Shown: positions 60,401 through 64,000 of the stretch, piece after piece
Position numbering within the stretch: position 1 is the first letter of the stretch
Layout of the letters: each line of letters begins with the position of its first letter
Origin: Zopfochytrium polystomum
Taxonomy: Eukaryota; Chytridiomycota; Chytridiomycetes; Chytridiales; Chytridiaceae
Assembly (NCBI GenBank): GCA_025765615.1
Contig: JAIVFJ010000096.1
Coordinates: 1-64,000 of the forward strand
DNA length: 64,000 nucleotides
Direction of reading: 5' to 3'
The notes under the pieces: model-generated
Databases searched by the model: none
Told to the model about the DNA's origin: nothing
Seen by the model: only the letters and a program-made list of their open reading frames with translations
Position numbers and translations under genes: made by a program

Positions 60401-62917
60401 ATGCTGCATGAATGAATGAGGCATTCAAAGAACATAGCTGTTCTGTTAAGAGCAGTTTGAAATCTAGAGTCAGTTAGATTTGGTTCGGCTAAGGAAGAAT
60501 CTTAGATGAGAATGGAACTTCAGTAATCTTGCAAGGTTGAACTTGTTTATAGTTTGCTCTGAAAAAATGTTTGTGTTGAGTGTCCAATAAAGATAAACGT
60601 TGAAACTCCTCGGAATGAGCCAAAAGTTATTTCAAGGAAGATTGTGTTTTGTCACAGAAGTTGGTTAGGATAATTCATCAGGGTGATGCAATCAAGGTGA
60701 GGATTCAGGTATAGCTGTGGAATTTCCTGTGATGTGGGACCTGGTGTAGTGTGTTAGTATGTCTGTGTATAAAAGCTGAAGCAGTCAATCTGTGTGAGTT
60801 GAGGTCCCTAGCCAGGATCAAGTAAGCCCAGCAATAATAGGGTATTCCATAGTTTGAATACTGAGTCCAGATTCATTTGGCTAAAATGGATAGAGCGTTT
60901 TCCCAAGCCAGCAGCCTGGCACCAAGAAGACCATGCCAAGTTGGTGCCAATCCATACTGAGACCACTTTGCAACTCTGTGCTGATAATCATCGTTCACTT
61001 ATTCCAAGCATCCTCCATCTAATTGGCAATACAGTGCAGGTGATCATCTTTCACTTTTCCCTAGAATCCTCCCCCCTAAGTGGAAGATGATGTTTGATGT
61101 CGTACTGGCAAAATGGTTAGAGGATAGTTAAACTACTCAACCAGTCCTTGTTCTATCAATGAATGGACCGCAAATTGTCTTTGGCGGAAGTTATGTGAGA
61201 AAAGATAAAGAGAGGCTTAGCCTGATGTAACAGAGTCCAAGGCCAAGAGGAATAATTGCACAAGGTTGCCATGGTTGTGAGGGTTGGCACTTGCATAACT
61301 ATTGGTCATCCCAATCACTAATATGTTTGATGGTGAGAGTTTCAGTGTGGTTGAAAACACTCTGATCTCAAAAGGTGGCCATGTCAATGATAATTGTATC
61401 AGGGAATCCAGAAATTGAACCGCCGACTCCATGGGTTGATAGAGGAGGAAAACACCATATCATTAATTCCTAATTTGTTATGCCCTGTTGAAAATGAGTA
61501 AGTATTATTAGAAGGGCACAGGGGCAGTTGTTAGTGGTGCAGGTCTCCAAAAACTGAAATGCCTGTGTTGATGTTCATGGAATGATGAATCATTACTGAC
61601 AGGAGACTGCATGGCTGTATGTTGAAAGGATAAAGGCAATTACATTGATGCATATCAAAAGCGAAGAGCAAAACACTTAGCAGATTGACTATTAGTTGAT
61701 GGAGCTAGTTGGTTTTTGAGGACCTCTGCTGTTTGTTGTTCAATCAATATAAGAGGCAGATAACCAGGATAGTAACAGTTGGTGTGGTGATTTCTGGTGC
61801 AGTAGTAGCTGAGTGATTGTTGCTTGATCGGCCAGCTCGATGTGTTGCTTATCATAGTTGTTTTGTCAAGCAGGTTTTTGAAGAGTGAGATTAGTTTGGC
61901 TAAACTTGTTATCTGAGGAGCTGGGTTGCCGACAACAAGATCCTTTTCCCATATCCAACAGGCTTTGGCCCAGTGAGCCAACAAAGAGTCGAACAACTTT
62001 TTGGAAAGGGCAAATACGATGGAGAAGTTCTCCAGCTGCTGATTTTGCAAAGCTGCACAACTTGATGGTACGCTTCAGTGAATTGGGTAATGAAGGCATC
62101 TGAGGCTTCAGTTGGTTCCCTTTTGATGCATTCAAAGTCGTCAATGATCTCCTTTGCAAGTCCCTGGTCTGCTGTGCGGCAAATTATTTCAAATTTGCCA
62201 ACCAATTCGTAAGCAAAGTTTCAACCAGGTGTGATTTGGGTGAGAAGGGCTCAAGAGACGTGGCGACAAATAATTAGACAGCAATGTGCATTTGGTTCTG
62301 TGTACCAGGAAACCAAGTACTTTCCCTGGTCCATGAGGCGGAGGCACCAATTGGAATCTCTCTCCTTGGAATGGTCCATCTCTGATGAGACAGATTCCAG
62401 TGTTGTGGAGGTCTAGTGGATCAACTGTATCATTCTGCTCTGCGTTGATGTGACTTGTGTCAATGCAGTGGCGTAAGTCGATATTTTTGTTGGAGAGTTC
62501 TGTTGGTTGAGTCAGTTTCTGAATGGAAAAAGGCGTCGCTTATCACGAAGGAGAGTGATTTTGGGATGCTGCTGGTGACAGTTGTGTATTCCCGAAGCAG
62601 GCCTTTCCAATGATAGCTTGGGATTGGCTGGGGGAGGTCTGGAAGGCGAGCAAATTGAGGTTGAAGTTGGAAAAGCGGATGACAACTTTGGAGGCAGTGG
62701 ATATGACGTAGGAGCGTCCGATCTGAGATCAGGAGAGTTCGTTCAAAAGAGGAGATCGAGAGCTTTCCAATGGTAGCAACTAAATTGCTGTCTGATGTCT
62801 GTAGCACCTGTGATTGGTCTGCAAAGTTGGCAGATCTGAAAAGCGTACAACCCCTTCTACTGATTGGATCTGGCTGGAACCAAGGGGAATGTGATTGGGA
62901 TGGGTAACAGTTTTGTA

Positions 62918-63145
62918 TGAAAGAATTTGCTATGTTGGTTGATTGATGGATTGGGCTGCTGTGGTGTACACTACTGAAGGTGGTGGTGGTGGGAGGTTGA
63001 TCTTGGCTTCTGTCAGTCTTGTGTTTGTCTTTGTACAAAACGGTTACAAGGACCATCACTTGCAAAATGCTGCAAGTCATCCTTGCAGAGCAGTATCAGG
63101 TCAAAGCTCCTGCACACTGCTTACACCAAAAGACCAAAACTAACA
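62918..63145 (-). repeat. 5' LTR of A2
   Basis: 228 bp; one base shorter than the partner at the C run near 63134. Confidence 0.9.
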
Positions 63146-63834
63146 TCTACAAGAACAAGGGGCTCAACAGCAATGTTGCAAACTACAGACCCATCTCCTT
63201 GTGCTCGAGGATGCGACTGGTGTTTGAGCGAGTAATTGCACCACAGGTGGAGCGCGTGGTTGAAGGCATTATCCACAGGGCGCAGGGAGGTTTTAGGAGA
63301 AAGCGATCCACCATGGACCAGGCCTACACTTTGCATGAGCTTCAGCAGCTGAACCCCCAGATGCATGTAGTGTATTTGGACATTAAGGCCGCGTATGACT
63401 GCACAAACAGGAGTTTGGTGTGGGACTCAATCTGGTTTGCCAAGAATGACAAGAGTCGTGACTTTACAAGGACCCAACTGCTGCCGATCCTCAGATCCTT
63501 GTTTGATTTCAATGCATGCCAGCTGTTGGTACTTGGGACCAAGCCTGCTCAGATCCAAGTGACAAGAGGATTTCTCCAAGACACAGTCCTGTCACCCATG
63601 CTGTTCAATGTTGCCATCAACTCCTTGCCTCAGACATTGGCCATGTCTTTCAGGGACCACAGGCTGACATTTGATGCAACCTTGCTGAACTCACTGCTCT
63701 TTGCTGATGACTCCTCTGTCTTTGCCAAGGATGCGACCGTGCTTCAGAAGACAAGGTGCATGAGTGGTCCCTTAAACGGGGTATGACATTTGCTGCCAAG
63801 AAGTTGGGGCTTCAGGCCCGTGAGCTCTTGAAAG
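63146..63834 (+). mobile_element. LINE E2, second part (RT palm)
   Basis: Resumes exactly at the target duplicate and stays open to 63786: NYRPISLCSRMRLVF, QGGFRRKRSTMDQAYTLHEL, VVYLDIKAAYDCTNR (motif A), GFLQDTVLSPMLFNVAIN (motif B) and LLFADDSSVFAKD (catalytic FADD). After a one-base shift it continues HEWSLKRGMTFAAKK to about 63834, where gypsy sequence begins. The RT core is the best preserved LINE part in the window. Confidence 0.85.
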
Positions 63835-64000
63835 AAATGACCGCTGCTGCGTGTCGATGGTGGTGAACTACTCTGGTGGACTACTCTCTTGTGATAGTGA
63901 AGCTGAGGTGGGAGACTGTTGTATAATGTATGCTGTTTGGCTTTATACAAAATAGTGACAAAGACCAGGTGATAAAAAATGCACCAAATCCTCATCACCG
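63835..64000 (+). mobile_element. Gypsy C2: pol end and start of LTR
   Basis: Matches the end of gypsy C1 (11680-11860): tail of pol, purine tract (GAGGTGGGAGA), and an LTR starting TGTTGTATAATG at 63918 that runs off the window. Confidence 0.75.

Larger units (their letters stand above)
57226..63145 (-). mobile_element. Non-autonomous copia derivative A2
   Basis: LTRs 57226-57454 and 62918-63145 (229 and 228 bp, about four differences noted), TSD TCTAC (57221-57225 and 63146-63150). Collinear with A1 throughout, but without solo LTR F3 and without the 165-bp repeat insertion. It carries the same coding remnants: RNase H (58160-57716, minus) and gag (62205-61655, minus). The same polypurine tract follows the left LTR. 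Confidence 0.95.

Overview
Eukaryotic sequence, most likely from a fungus, possibly an early-diverging lineage (low confidence at phylum level). The reasons are spliceosomal introns of 42-162 nt with GT-AG ends, an S6-type AGC kinase, a peroxisome-type alpha/beta hydrolase ending in SRL, and Ty1/copia, Ty3/gypsy and LINE retroelements together with many microsatellites.

Layout. (1) 1-8.2 kb is gene-rich: the 5' end of a Ser-rich protein gene (minus, runs off the window), a three-exon alpha/beta hydrolase (minus, one homopolymer frameshift) and a two-exon protein with two membrane segments (plus). (2) 9.2-21.5 kb is a transposon block: a decayed gypsy element, two LINEs of one family (D1 minus, D2 plus) whose last 1,207 bp form an almost perfect inverted repeat, a truncated copia end (A3) carrying a heat-shock-element-bearing solo LTR (F2), and a foldback structure whose arms differ mainly at CpG sites. 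(3) 22.6-30.5 kb holds two host genes in tandem on plus: a 12-exon, 1,505-residue multi-KH protein with a C-terminal SAM domain (Bicaudal-C-like) and a 4-exon, 772-residue p70 S6 kinase homologue with a long insert before its hydrophobic motif. (4) 32.6-64 kb is a nested retroelement stack.

The stack can be read from target-site duplications (TSDs) and from empty sites in sister copies. LINE E1 is split by copia B1 (TSD GAAGA). B1 is split by copia-derived A1 (TSD GCTGT). A1 carries solo LTR F3 (TSD AGTGC). LINE E1 is also entered by copia B2, whose 3' part is lost at a junction with LINE E2. E2 is split by A2 (TSD TCTAC). The relative order is E, then B, then A, then F. B1 keeps a full-length Gag-Pol frame apart from A1. 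The A elements lack protease, integrase and most of the reverse transcriptase, yet A1 has LTRs that read as identical, so they probably moved using proteins supplied in trans.

The most distinctive signal is LTR family F: small LTRs with a perfect alternating GAA/TTC heat-shock array about 100 bp or more upstream of a TATA box.
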